From positions 248,001 through 312,000 of the forward strand of contig NZ_JAAIXY010000007.1 in NCBI RefSeq assembly GCF_010894455.1: a stretch of 64,000 nucleotides of DNA. The letters are read 5' to 3'. The position numbers and the translations under genes were made by a program. This DNA is from Myxococcus eversor. Its GTDB lineage: Bacteria > Myxococcota > Myxococcia > Myxococcales > Myxococcaceae. Within the stretch, counting starts at the first letter, position 1; every line of letters begins with the position of its first letter. The notes under the pieces were generated by a model. The model ran no database searches and was not told where the DNA came from. It saw only the letters and a list, made by a program, of their open reading frames with translations. Positions 46,908-55,274 of this stretch are shown piece by piece.

Positions 46908-48356
46908 TCAGTCGTCGCTCGAGGCCCGCTGACGCAGCACGAGCAGCCTGGGCTCGGTCATGTCCTCGATGGCGTACTTCACGCCCTCGCGTCCCAGCCC
47001 GGAGCCCTTCACGCCCCCGTAGGGCATGGTGTCGACGCGGAAGCTCGGCACGTCACCCACCACCACACCGCCGACCTCCAGTTCGTCCCACGCCCGCATC
47101 GCGCGCGACAAATCGTTGGTGAAGAGGCCGGCCTGCAAGCCGTAGCGGCCCTCGTTCACCATGCGAAGGGCCTCGGTGAAGGACGTGAAGGGCTGGAGCA
47201 ACACCACGGGCCCGAAGGCCTCCTCCGCGCAGAGCGGCTCGTCGGCGGGCACGTTCTCCACCACCGTGGCCTCCAGCATCGCGCCCTTTCGGCCACCGCC
47301 CGTGAGCACACGAGCCCCCCGCGCCACCGCGCCCTGAATCCAGCCTTCGAGCCGCCGTGCCGCGGTCTCGTCAATCATGGGACCGAGCGTCGTCGCCTCG
47401 TCCCGGGGATTGCCCGCGCGCAGTGCCCGGGCCCGCGTGACGAGCCGCTCCTTGAGCGCGTCGTAGTGCGACACGTGCACGAGCACGCGCTGCACGGAGA
47501 TGCAGCTCTGCCCCGATTGGAAGAAGGCCCCGTGCGCCACCCGGTCGGCGATGACGTCCAACGAGGCGCCGGGCTCGCGGTCCACCACGCAGGCCGCATT
47601 GCCGCCCAGCTCCAGCACCACCTTCTTGCGTCCGGCGCGGGCCTTGAGGTCCCAGCCCACCTTCTCCGAGCCGGTGAACGACAGGAGCTTGAGCCGCTCG
47701 TCCTCGATGAGCGGGCCGATGTCCGCGAGCGAGGGGGTGATGACGGAGAAGGCGCCTTCGGGCAGGGCCGTCTCCGCGAGCACCTCCGCGAGCAGCATCG
47801 CGCTCACGGGCGTGCGGTCCGACGGCTTGAGGATGAAGGGGCACCCCGCGGCGATGGCGGGAGCGACCTTGTGGGCCACGAGGTTGAGCGGGAAGTTGAA
47901 GGGAGTGATGAGGGACACGGGCCCCACCGGCACGCGACGGGTGAAGCCCCGGTAGCCCTCCGCGCGCGGCGACACTTCCAGGTCCATCACCTCGCCACCA
48001 CCGCGCACCGCCTCCTCGGCCGCGGCCTTGAAGGTCTCGATGAGGCGCGTGACTTCTCCCCGGGCGTCGCGCAGGGGCTTGCCCGCCTCGATGCAGAGCA
48101 CCTGGGCCAGCTCCTCCGCGCGCTCCTGGAAGCGGCGCACGCAGTGCTCCAGCACGGCCTGACGCGCGTGGGCTGGCAGCTTGCGCATGGGCTCGGCGGC
48201 GCGCACCGCCGACGCGATGGCCTCCTCCACGGCGGCGGCGTCCGCGAGCGCGACGCGCGTCACCACCTCCCCGGAGAACTTGTCGACGACGGGAAGGGCC
48301 GCGTTGGGTTGGCGGGGCCGGTTCGCCAGATAGTACGGGTAGCGTTCAGCCAACAT
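46908..48356 (-). CDS. NAD(P)-dependent aldehyde dehydrogenase
   Basis: 482 residues from ATG 48356. Standard ALDH fold: PFNFPLNLVAHKVAPAIAAG, cofactor-side LLSFTGSEKVGW, catalytic Glu in LELGGNAACVVD, catalytic Cys in FFQSGQSCISVQRV, and EEAFGPVVLLQPF with YGGVKGSGLGREGVKYA at the end. The sequence style is that of the glyceraldehyde-3-phosphate/lactaldehyde-like class. Its first 11 bases overlap the end of the TPP-enzyme gene, so translation is coupled. It should oxidise an aldehyde made or released by that enzyme to the acid. Confidence 0.92.
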   Translation of the reverse strand: MLAERYPYYLANRPRQPNAALPVVDKFSGEVVTRVALADAAAVEEAIASAVRAAEPMRKLPAHARQAVLEHCVRRFQERAEELAQVLCIEAGKPLRDARGEVTRLIETFKAAAEEAVRGGGEVMDLEVSPRAEGYRGFTRRVPVGPVSLITPFNFPLNLVAHKVAPAIAAGCPFILKPSDRTPVSAMLLAEVLAETALPEGAFSVITPSLADIGPLIEDERLKLLSFTGSEKVGWDLKARAGRKKVVLELGGNAACVVDREPGASLDVIADRVAHGAFFQSGQSCISVQRVLVHVSHYDALKERLVTRARALRAGNPRDEATTLGPMIDETAARRLEGWIQGAVARGARVLTGGGRKGAMLEATVVENVPADEPLCAEEAFGPVVLLQPFTSFTEALRMVNEGRYGLQAGLFTNDLSRAMRAWDELEVGGVVVGDVPSFRVDTMPYGGVKGSGLGREGVKYAIEDMTEPRLLVLRQRASSDD

Positions 48357-49992
48357 GGAGCACCTCGATGTCCTTGTCCCCGACGCCGAGCGCGCGGGTG
48401 TTGTCCGAGTAGTCGATGGGCAGGTCGATGACATGCACGCCGCCCGCCTCGAGGCTGCGCGCCAGCGTGGCGCCGAACTCCGACGCGCTCGTGGGCCGGT
48501 GGCCCTTGGCGCCGTAGGCCTCCGCGTAGCGGACGAAGTCGGGGTTGCCCAGGGCCATGCCGAAGTCCGGCAGGCCCATCTCCCCCTGCTTCCAGCGAAT
48601 CATTCCGTAACCATCGTCGCGCACGACGATGACGACCAGGTCCAGGCCCAGGCGCACCGCCGTCTCCAGTTCCTGCGAGTTCATCATGAACCCACCGTCT
48701 CCGCAGACGGCGACCACCTTGCGACGAGGATTCACGAGCTTGGCGGCAATCGCGGACGGCAGCCCCGCGCCCATCGTCGCCAGCGCGTTGTCGAGCAGCA
48801 GCGTGTTGGGCCGCCGCGTGCGGTAGTAGCGGGCGAACCACAGCTTGTACATGCCGTTGTCCAGGCAGACGATTCCGTCATCCGGCAGCGCGCGGCGCAC
48901 CTCGGCCACCAGCCGCGCGGGGTAGATGGGGAAGCGGTCATCCGCGAAGCCCTTCGCGAGCTGCGCCTCCAGTCCGGCCCGAGCCTTCTCGAACGGCGCG
49001 AAGTCCCAGTTCGTGCGCGAGCCCAGCCCCTCGGCGATGCGCCACACGGCGTTGGCGATGTCGCCCGTCACCTCCAGCTTCGGGAAGTAGACCGGGTCGA
49101 CCTCCGCCGAGGAGAAGTTGAGGTGAACGACGGCGCGGCGGCTGTCGCGCATGACGAAGGGCGGCTTCTCGATGACGTCATGGCCCACGTTGATGATGCA
49201 GTCGGAGGCTTCAATCGCGCGGTGGACGAAGTCGCCGTCGGACAGCGCGGCGGTGCCCATCCACAGCGGGTGGGACTCGTCGACGACGCCCTTGCCCATT
49301 TGAGTGCTGGAGAAGGGAATGCCCACCCGGTCCACGAGGACGCGGAGCATCTCCGACGTGAGCTTCCGGTTGGCGCCCGCGCCAATCATCAACAAGGGAC
49401 GCTTCGCGGAGGCGATGGTCTCCACGGCCTGGGCGATGGAGCTCTCGTCCGCCACGGGCCGTCGCCAGGCGCTGGGGGCCAGGAGCGAGGCCTCGGTGGA
49501 GTCACGCGCCACGTCCTCGGGCAACTCCAGATGCGTGGCGCCGGGCCGCTCCTCTTCGGCGCGTCGGAAGGCCTCGCGCACCGCCGACGGGATGTGCTCC
49601 GCGGAGACGAGCGTGCGCGTCTGCTTGGTGAGCGGGCGCATCATCCCCACCACGTCGACAATCTGGAAGTGGCCCTGCTTGCTCGCCTTGATGGGCTTCT
49701 GCCCGGTGAGCATCACCATCGGCATGGCGCCGAGCTGCGCGTACGCGGCGGGTGTGACGAGGTTGGTGGCGCCCGGCCCCAGCGTCGCCAGGCACACGCC
49801 CGCGCGGCCCGTCAGCCGCCCCCACGTCGCCGCCATGAAGCCGGCCGCCTGCTCATGTCGGGTGACGACCAGGCGCAGGCCGGAGGCGCGCATCGACTCC
49901 AGCAGGTCCAGGTTCTCCTCTCCGGGGAGTCCGAAGACGCAGCGCACGCCCTCCGCTTCGAGTGCTTTGACGAACAGGTCCGAGGCCTTCAT
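48346..49992 (-). CDS. thiamine-diphosphate-dependent enzyme, acetolactate-synthase-like
   Basis: 548 residues from ATG 49992 (GGAAGGAAGG upstream). The catalytic Glu47 that activates the cofactor is in VVTRHEQAAGFMAA. The central FAD/Rossmann-like domain and the C-terminal TPP-binding motif (VCGDGGFMMNSQELETAV to VRDDGYGMIRWKQ) are complete. GATNLVTPAAYAQL and QIVDVVGMMRPLTKQT are typical of the catabolic/orphan acetolactate-synthase group. No regulatory (ilvN-like) subunit is adjacent, so this is unlikely to be the main branched-chain enzyme. With the overlapping ALDH gene and divergent LysR gene it forms a regulated catabolic unit. Confidence 0.88.
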   Translation of the reverse strand: MKASDLFVKALEAEGVRCVFGLPGEENLDLLESMRASGLRLVVTRHEQAAGFMAATWGRLTGRAGVCLATLGPGATNLVTPAAYAQLGAMPMVMLTGQKPIKASKQGHFQIVDVVGMMRPLTKQTRTLVSAEHIPSAVREAFRRAEEERPGATHLELPEDVARDSTEASLLAPSAWRRPVADESSIAQAVETIASAKRPLLMIGAGANRKLTSEMLRVLVDRVGIPFSSTQMGKGVVDESHPLWMGTAALSDGDFVHRAIEASDCIINVGHDVIEKPPFVMRDSRRAVVHLNFSSAEVDPVYFPKLEVTGDIANAVWRIAEGLGSRTNWDFAPFEKARAGLEAQLAKGFADDRFPIYPARLVAEVRRALPDDGIVCLDNGMYKLWFARYYRTRRPNTLLLDNALATMGAGLPSAIAAKLVNPRRKVVAVCGDGGFMMNSQELETAVRLGLDLVVIVVRDDGYGMIRWKQGEMGLPDFGMALGNPDFVRYAEAYGAKGHRPTSASEFGATLARSLEAGGVHVIDLPIDYSDNTRALGVGDKDIEVLHVG

Positions 49993-50070
49993 CGCAGTCC
50001 TTCCTTCCGTGACAAGGGAGGTTCTACGAGCCAGGGTCGATTCGTACATTCGTTTGTTCACATGGAGTCG

Positions 50071-50085
50071 ATAGGTGTCATCTAT
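50071..50085. promoter_or_regulatory. LysR-type T-N11-A operator in the divergent promoter
   Basis: ATAG-N7-CTAT is a perfect interrupted palindrome of the T-N11-A class recognised by LysR regulators. It lies 10 bp before the LysR start (50095) and about 80 bp upstream of the TPP-enzyme start. The location suggests self-repression and activation of the divergent operon in response to an inducer. Confidence 0.6.
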
Positions 50086-50094
50086 GATGGCCCC

Positions 50095-50979
50095 ATGGAG
50101 CTCCGGCACCTGCGCTACTTCACCGCCGTCGCCGACACGCTGCACTTCGGCCGTGCCGCGCGGCGGGTCCATGTCTCCCAGCCCACGCTGTCGCAGCAGA
50201 TCCGCCAGCTCGAGGAGGAGCTGGCCACGCCGCTCTTCGAGCGCGCGCGGACCGGAGTGCGGCTGACACAGGCCGGGGAGTTGTTTCGCACCTACGCCTC
50301 GCGGGCCTTGGAGGACGTGGATGCGGGGCGGATGGCGGTGGGCGCGCTGCGGGGGTTGGCGACAGGCGCGCTGCGCGTGGGTTATCCGCCGAGCATGCGG
50401 GGCCTCGTGGTGCCGGCGCTGGCCTCGGTGCTGCGTCGCCACCCGGGGCTTGTGTTGAGCGCGGAGGAGGCGGTGGTGCGGCGGCTGGAGCGGCGCCTGG
50501 CGGATGGAAGGCTGGACGTGGGGCTGGGGTATTCGCCGGCCCGCTCGCCGGACCTGGACACCGAGCCGGTGTTCGACAGCCGGCTCGCGCTCGTGGTGTC
50601 GCGAGGGCATGCGCTCGCGTCGGCGGAGTCGGTGGGGGCGCGTCAGCTCGCGAGCGAGCCGTTCGCCCTGCTCTCTCCAGGGCTGCGCGTGCGCTCGCGC
50701 GTGGATGCGTACTTCGCGACGCTGCGACTGTCTCCGCGCATCGCGCTCGAATCGAACGCGGTCGCCACGGTGCTGGCCATCGTCCGCGCGGGCCTGGCCG
50801 TCACGGTGCTCCCCGAGCCCCGGCTCGCGGACGTGGAGCGACTGGTGGTGAAGCGACTGGCGCCCGCGCCCCGCTCGGAGCTGGCCGCCCTCCTCTGGCG
50901 CAAGGGCGCGCCCCGCGCTCCCGCCGCCGAGCTGTTCGCCTCCGAGGTCCACACTCGCGCGAAAGAAACCGGCGACTGA
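50095..50979 (+). CDS. LysR-family transcriptional regulator
   Basis: 294 residues from ATG 50095, the usual MELRHLRYF start; an in-frame ATG at 50062 would add 11 residues and overlap the operator. N-terminal winged HTH (FGRAARRVHVSQPTLSQQIR) is complete. Residues about 90-290 are the periplasmic-binding-like effector domain (GALRVGYPPSMRGLVVPAL, RLDVGLGYSPARSPDL, AIVRAGLAVTVLPEP). CynR/CbbR-like pattern. Divergent from the TPP-enzyme/ALDH operon, its most likely target. The inducer is probably the pathway substrate. Confidence 0.9.
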   Translation: MELRHLRYFTAVADTLHFGRAARRVHVSQPTLSQQIRQLEEELATPLFERARTGVRLTQAGELFRTYASRALEDVDAGRMAVGALRGLATGALRVGYPPSMRGLVVPALASVLRRHPGLVLSAEEAVVRRLERRLADGRLDVGLGYSPARSPDLDTEPVFDSRLALVVSRGHALASAESVGARQLASEPFALLSPGLRVRSRVDAYFATLRLSPRIALESNAVATVLAIVRAGLAVTVLPEPRLADVERLVVKRLAPAPRSELAALLWRKGAPRAPAAELFASEVHTRAKETGD

Positions 50980-51100
50980 GTGGAGCCACTTCAACGCACA
51001 ACCAGATGGTTGACTGTCACGATGCCATCGCTATGCTCAACGAAACGGTTGAACGTCGTCCGGATGTCCCGTGGCGACGCACTCCATTCCCGAGGGAACG

Positions 51101-51484
51101 ATGCGAATCCCCTTCTGCAGTCTGTTCGTCGATGACCAGGAAAAGGCGCTCAAGTTCTACACGGAGAAGGTGGGCTTCGTGGAGAAGGTGAACGTCCCGG
51201 CGGGGGGGGCGCGGTGGATAACGGTGGTCTCCGCCGAGGACCCCGAAGGCACCCAGCTCGTCCTGGAGCCGAACCAGCATCCAGCGGCGGCGACGTACCA
51301 GAAGGCGCTCGTCGCCGACGGCATTCCCGCCACGGCGCTCATGTCCTCGGACATCCAGAAGGACTATGAGCGCATGAGCGCGCTGGGCGTGGTGTTCCGG
51401 CAGAAGCCCATCCAGATGGGGCCCGTCATGGGAGCCATCTTCGAAGACACCTGTGGAAACCTCATCATGCTCAACCAGGTCTGA
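51101..51484 (+). CDS. VOC/glyoxalase-fold protein
   Basis: 127 residues from ATG 51101, chosen because GAGGGA precedes it; an in-frame GTG at 51071 lacks this. It contains the two beta-alpha-beta-beta-beta units of the vicinal-oxygen-chelate fold: CSLFVDDQEKALKFYTEKVG, WITVVSAEDPEGTQLVLEPN, and PVMGAIFEDTCGNLIMLNQV ending. Family roles include metal-dependent ring cleavage, isomerisation and antibiotic binding. The sequence resembles the common uncharacterised 'PhnB-like' single-domain proteins. Monocistronic, followed by a hairpin. Confidence 0.85.
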   Translation: MRIPFCSLFVDDQEKALKFYTEKVGFVEKVNVPAGGARWITVVSAEDPEGTQLVLEPNQHPAAATYQKALVADGIPATALMSSDIQKDYERMSALGVVFRQKPIQMGPVMGAIFEDTCGNLIMLNQV

Positions 51485-51494
51485 GACAGGGCTC

Positions 51495-51517
51495 CGGGGG
51501 CGCACGTCGCGCCCCCG
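51495..51517 (+). terminator. hairpin terminator after the VOC gene
   Basis: CGGGGGCGC (51495-51503) pairs perfectly with GCGCCCCCG (51509-51517) around a five-base loop, 10 bases after the stop. Confidence 0.75.
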
Positions 51518-51547
51518 AGAAGGCCAGGCCATGGCAGCATCGCGACG

Positions 51548-51979
51548 ATGAAGCGAATCGTCGTCCCTCTCTTGTTGCTCGGCACCGCTTGCCACGCTCC
51601 ATCCACGAGGCCGCGTGTCTATGCTGCCACGTCCATGGAGGAGTTCATGAACGTAGGGGACCCAGAGGGACCTCTCGACAAGGACTCGATACGGCGAACC
51701 ATCCATCTGAATCGCGGGCAGATCGTGACCTGCTACCGGCATCACCAGGTCGACCTCCCTGCGACGGGGGGCAAGGTCGTCATCCGCTTCGTCATCGCGA
51801 CGAACGGCACGGTGTCGGAAGCAAGGGTCGCGACGACGACGACCCTCCATGATCCAGCACTGGAGGCGTGCATCGTCGACAGCATGATGACGTGGAGGTT
51901 CCCCAAGCCGACGGAGACGCCTCAAGTCGTCGTCACTTATCCCTACATCTTCAAGCCAGAGTCACCGACAAAGCAGTGA
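51548..51979 (+). CDS. small lipoprotein with AgmX/PglI-type (TonB-like) C-terminal domain
   Basis: 143 residues. Lipobox PLLLLGTAC. Residues about 45-140 match the AgmX/PglI C-terminal pattern: SIRRTIHLNRGQIVTCYRHH, KVVIRFVIATNGTVSEARV, DPALEACIVDSMMTWRFPKP and VVVTYPYIF. The domain resembles a TonB C-terminal fold and recurs in myxobacterial gliding-motility and secretion proteins. Anchored alone to a membrane, it may be an adaptor for an envelope machine. No neighbouring motility gene is seen. Confidence 0.78.
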   Translation: MKRIVVPLLLLGTACHAPSTRPRVYAATSMEEFMNVGDPEGPLDKDSIRRTIHLNRGQIVTCYRHHQVDLPATGGKVVIRFVIATNGTVSEARVATTTTLHDPALEACIVDSMMTWRFPKPTETPQVVVTYPYIFKPESPTKQ

Positions 51980-52065
51980 CCTTGACCGGCCCTGGTCAGT
52001 CCTGGATTTGTCTATTCCCGTCAGCTCTACTCCGACAGGCAACGAGTCAACCTGTGGAGGAACCC

Positions 52066-52320
52066 ATGGCCAAGCAGCTTCTGACCTCTCTCGCTGTCGC
52101 GTCCATCTTCCTGACTTCCAGCCCGGCCAGCGCAAGCTATCGGGAGGCCGCTTACGTGACGACGCTCTACAGCGACGCCACCTACACGACAGTGGTCGGG
52201 CACATCTATCCCGATTGCGGGCTGCGCTACATCCAGTACCACCTCGTGGGCACCTACTCCTACTTCGGCACCGACGAGTTCGTCGGGTATTGCACCGAGA
52301 ATGGCTGGGAGCCGCTCTGA
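52066..52320 (+). CDS. small secreted protein, DUF6289-like
   Basis: 84 residues from ATG 52066 (GTGGAGGAACCC upstream). Signal LTSLAVASIFLTSSPASA, mature part of about 60 residues with two Cys: TTLYSDATYTTVVGHIYPDC, GLRYIQYHLVGTYSYFG, VGYCTENG. The tyrosine-rich pattern Y-x-D-A-x-x-T-x-V-V-G resembles DUF6289 peptides and the small lipoprotein at 21219. The role is unknown. Confidence 0.7.
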   Translation: MAKQLLTSLAVASIFLTSSPASASYREAAYVTTLYSDATYTTVVGHIYPDCGLRYIQYHLVGTYSYFGTDEFVGYCTENGWEPL

Positions 52321-52412
52321 GAGCGGGGGCATCCGGGCGCCAGATGAAATTGAATGAACACGGCGCCCGCCCATCGGTGGAATTGCCCCCATGCCCCGAG
52401 GCGAAGCTCCTG

Positions 52413-52835
52413 ATGCTCATGCTCCCTGTCGCCGCGCCGAACCACCGCGCGCTCACCACCGTTCTCGCCGCAACCCTCCTGAGTGCATGTGCCAGTGGAC
52501 GCAGTGCGGCACGGGATGAGAGCGCGGAACGCATCGAGACGGCGATAGGAGTCCCCGCCCTCGAGGAGCCCTTCCCGGACGGCCTCCCCTTCTATGCCGA
52601 GAGTCCGCCCATGAGCGACGCGCTGGCGCTGAACGAGGCAGAGGTGGAAGAGGAAGAAGAGGCCGAGGAGCCGCCTCCCTCGGAGTTCATCGGCAAGGGC
52701 CATCCGCGCGGGAGCATGTGCACGCCAGCGAGCGATATTGGAACGTCAAGGGACTTCGGGAACCCAGCGTGCACCGTGATGCCTACCATCCGGTACATCT
52801 ACGGCCCCGGGGCCTATCAGGGCCCGCGGCCGTGA
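52413..52835 (+). CDS. hypothetical lipoprotein with acidic linker
   Basis: 140 residues from ATG 52413; an in-frame ATG at 52344 would add 23 residues ahead of the signal. Lipobox VLAATLLSAC. A Glu-rich stretch (EAEVEEEEEAEEPPP) separates the anchor from a short C-terminal domain with two Cys (RGSMCTPASDIGTSRDF, NPACTVMPTIRYIYGPG). I do not recognise the family. Same direction as the two small genes before it and 92 bp after the DUF6289-like gene. Confidence 0.55.
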   Translation: MLMLPVAAPNHRALTTVLAATLLSACASGRSAARDESAERIETAIGVPALEEPFPDGLPFYAESPPMSDALALNEAEVEEEEEAEEPPPSEFIGKGHPRGSMCTPASDIGTSRDFGNPACTVMPTIRYIYGPGAYQGPRP

Positions 52836-52923
52836 CGCGCGCTCCGGAGGCTCGCGAACGGCCTCCGGAGTTTCTCGTGGCGATTGGGCCGGCAGCGCAT
52901 GTCTTTCGCCGCGGGAGACACGC

Positions 52924-54102
52924 TCAACGACCGTGATGTGGCTCGGAGTGTGGAGCGGGTGATGAGTGCGGAGCGGACTCTGGGCGAGGAGCAGGCTCCG
53001 AGTGTGGAACCGGCTCCGGGCGTGGCGCGGGCTCCGAGTGTGGAACTGGCTCTGGACGTTGCGCGGGCTCCGAGTGTGGAACCGGCTCCGCATGTGGCGC
53101 GGGTTCTGGACGTGGCGCGGGCTCCGCATGTGGCGCGGGTTCTGGACGTGGCGCGGGCTCCGCGTGCGGCATGGGCTCTGGGCGAGGCGCGGGCTCCGCG
53201 CGTGGCGCGGGCTGGTAGCCATCGGGCTTCGGCGCGTTATGCGTGGGAGTCTCGGGCCTCGGCGCGTTATGCGCAGGAGCCTCGGGCCTCGGCGCGGCAT
53301 GCGGGGGTGAACCGGGCCTGGGCGGGGGCTGTTGTGGGCGCGGCATCGCCGAGCTCCCTCCCCTCGGTGTCTGCGGACCGCTGCGCGCCCGAGGCGGATG
53401 AGCCGTGGGAGGCGGCGCTATCCTCGACCGAGGCACGGCTCGCCCCGTCGTCTGCGCGACCCTGTTCGGCGCCGGGCCTCGGTTCCACTCGCCGACACGA
53501 GCCGGCACGCGCTCACCCACTCCCTGGGTCCGCCGGAGCAGCACTGGCACGCGCGAGCGGGGAACCACGAACTGGCCCACATGGGGACGCACGAAGTCGT
53601 TCACCCCCACGAAGTTCCACGACAAGCCGAGGTTGATGTCGATACCTGGAGGACCCAGCGGCTGCCAGCCGACGAAGCCGTCCCCCCAGCGCCAGTCCAC
53701 CCAGGAGGGTGCCCATTCATTGTCGGGCCACCACACCCAGTCGTTGGCCGCACTGAGGAACCAACGGCCATAGTGGAACGGCGCCCAGCCCCAGTTCCAA
53801 TTCGTCTCGAACGTCCATCCCCAGTCGCTGTAGGTCCACTGGCCGCCGGTGGCGTAGGGAACGAAGTCGGAACCGACGATGGTCGGATTGGGGCGCCAGA
53901 CCCAGCCGACGTCCGGGAGCTGTACCCATGTCCCGTAAGGCGACAGCGCGTCGTAGAACGTCGAGACGGAGTTCGTGGAGCTCGCGGTGACTTGCGGCCC
54001 GTAGGCGTCCTGGGCGCTCGCGCCGCCGAGAGGTACCAGGAGGGCGCTCGCGCCCACGCCTCCCATGCGCAGCCATCGCCAGGTTCGATGCCAGGACCTC
54101 AT
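52924..54102 (-). CDS. Trp-rich secreted protein (DUF6600-like) with Pro/Glu/Ala repeat tail
   Basis: 392 residues from ATG 54102 (GAAGGAGGAGAC upstream). A signal region (GGVGASALLVPLGGASAQ) is followed by a Trp/Tyr-dense domain (about 45-190): LSPYGTWVQLPDVGWVWRPN, YSDWGWTFETNWNWGWAP, HYGRWFLSAANDWVWWPDNE. This is the YGxW/DUF6600 pattern of exported proteins in myxobacteria and other proteobacteria. Residues about 300-392 are EPAPRPEPAPHA-type repeats, suited to spanning peptidoglycan or the outer surface. Function unknown. Confidence 0.75.
   Translation of the reverse strand: MRSWHRTWRWLRMGGVGASALLVPLGGASAQDAYGPQVTASSTNSVSTFYDALSPYGTWVQLPDVGWVWRPNPTIVGSDFVPYATGGQWTYSDWGWTFETNWNWGWAPFHYGRWFLSAANDWVWWPDNEWAPSWVDWRWGDGFVGWQPLGPPGIDINLGLSWNFVGVNDFVRPHVGQFVVPRSRVPVLLRRTQGVGERVPARVGEWNRGPAPNRVAQTTGRAVPRSRIAPPPTAHPPRARSGPQTPRGGSSAMPRPQQPPPRPGSPPHAAPRPEAPAHNAPRPETPTHNAPKPDGYQPAPRAEPAPRPEPMPHAEPAPRPEPAPHAEPAPRPEPAPHAEPVPHSEPAQRPEPVPHSEPAPRPEPVPHSEPAPRPESAPHSSPAPHSEPHHGR
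52927..53205 (-). repeat. tandem 18/36-bp coding repeat (Pro-Glu-Ala-Pro-His)
   Basis: The basic unit is 18 bp (six residues, EPAPRP / EPAPHA), arranged as 36-bp pairs. At about 53090-53165 one 36-bp unit is present twice without change, so the array is recent and likely to vary in copy number. Its complement is also open, which creates a long false frame on the plus strand. Confidence 0.8.
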
Positions 54103-54369
54103 GTCTCCTCCTTCGGGGATGGAGGTACTGCCTCCTCGAAGGGTGAGGCTTCTCTCTCCAGAAGGGAGTGCCTCGTGCCGGCGCCGACAAGCCCTGGTTG
54201 CCTGTCGGCTTGCGTCACGCCATGGCCTCCAGGACGGGGCGTGCGCCGCGGCCAGGCCGCATTGGGCTCGCCGGCATGGAAAGCATGAAATTCATGTTAA
54301 TATCGAATTTCGGCGCTCAGACTGAAGATGTCAGACGAGCGCTGTCGCGCCTTGCGCGGAAAGGCACCC

Positions 54370-55059
54370 ATGTTCAAGCAACTCGGCAGTGTGCTGTGGA
54401 TGGCGTCGCTTCTGGTGGGCTGTGGCAACCTGGAGCCGAAGCTGGAGGACGAGGCGTCCTTCGAGGCGTCGTCGGAGCAGGGCATCTGTGGCCTGGGCTG
54501 TCCGTCCGGTCAGTACCCCACGCGGTATTACTGCAACCTCGCGTGCAGTGCGACGTGCTTCTCCCCCAACGCGACGGACTGCTCGGCCGTACCGTCCTGT
54601 GGAAACATCTCGACGTGTGGCATTGGCTGTCCGACGGGGTACTCGTCCAACGGGACGTACTGTGACCTCAACTGCGGCTCGACGTGCTTCTCCAACAACG
54701 CGACGCGATGCGTGAAGACGTGCCCTCCCAATCCCTGCCCGGGCCTGCCGACGGGGAGCGTGGTGGACATGGGCTCCTCCGGAGGACTGCGCTACTTCGA
54801 GATGTACTACTCCTCCTTCACCAGCGGGAACCCGAGCATCGGGACGGCGAGCTTCAATTCGCTGAGCTGCGTCAACGGCTTCACCGTCGGGCAGATCTAC
54901 TGCGACGGCTCGCCGGTGTCGGCCACCGTGACGTTCTCCAACACGCAGCAGATCAACATCACCATCCCCACGTCGGGTGTGGCGCGAAACTGCGTGGCCT
55001 ACAGTTCCAGCACGAACACGCAGTACATCCGGTTCGACTTCGTCGCGCCCGCGAACTGA
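54370..55059 (+). CDS. Cys-rich lipoprotein with duplicated module
   Basis: 229 residues from ATG 54370. Lipobox WMASLLVGC. Two tandem modules of about 34 residues follow: CGLGCPSGQYPTRYYCNLAC and CGIGCPTGYSSNGTYCDLNC, each continuing (S/G)(A/S)TCFSxNAT and a Cys. The C-terminal 110 residues (about 120-229) form a beta-rich domain with two more Cys (FNSLSCVNGFTVGQIYCDGS). The modules suggest disulfide-linked binding units on the cell surface. No family recognised. Ends at a strong hairpin. Confidence 0.68.
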   Translation: MFKQLGSVLWMASLLVGCGNLEPKLEDEASFEASSEQGICGLGCPSGQYPTRYYCNLACSATCFSPNATDCSAVPSCGNISTCGIGCPTGYSSNGTYCDLNCGSTCFSNNATRCVKTCPPNPCPGLPTGSVVDMGSSGGLRYFEMYYSSFTSGNPSIGTASFNSLSCVNGFTVGQIYCDGSPVSATVTFSNTQQINITIPTSGVARNCVAYSSSTNTQYIRFDFVAPAN

Positions 55060-55072
55060 GCAGGGAGCCACG

Positions 55073-55104
55073 AGCCGGGGCGGGAGGTGCACCCTGCCCC
55101 GGCT
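55073..55104 (+). terminator. hairpin terminator after the Cys-rich lipoprotein
   Basis: AGCCGGGGC (55073-55081) pairs with GCCCCGGCT (55096-55104), and inner GGG/CCC (55082-55084, 55092-55094) extends the stem. Confidence 0.75.
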
Positions 55105-55234
55105 GCGCCGTGCCTCCAGCGAAGCGCTTGGGCCCGGGGCCATCAATGATTCCCACCCGCCTCCGGTGCCTCGCGCACGGAACCCAGGGCCAGCGACAGC
55201 CAGCGCGCGCGACTGGCGTGTCCCGTCCTCCCTG

Positions 55235-55262
55235 GAGGGCCCCGTGTGGAAGCGGGGCCCTC
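55235..55262 (-). terminator. hairpin terminator after the 1352-residue lipoprotein gene
   Basis: GAGGGCCCCG (55235-55244) pairs perfectly with CGGGGCCCTC (55253-55262) around an eight-base loop, 12 bases past the stop codon at 55275. Confidence 0.75.
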
Positions 55263-55274
55263 GGAGATGCGTTG

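Noticed and set aside
48355..50979. 874-codon plus-strand frame through the TPP-enzyme region into the LysR gene
   Set aside because: Only its last third (from 50095) is real (LysR). The rest is antisense to the TPP enzyme.
52927..53205. CRISPR-like regular repeats
   Set aside because: Units are contiguous 18/36-bp coding repeats with no unique spacers and no cas genes nearby.
52884..53636. Plus-strand frame through the 36-bp repeat (Ala/Arg/Val-Pro-type protein)
   Set aside because: Complement of the EPAPHA repeat. The minus strand has an excellent ribosome site and signal peptide.
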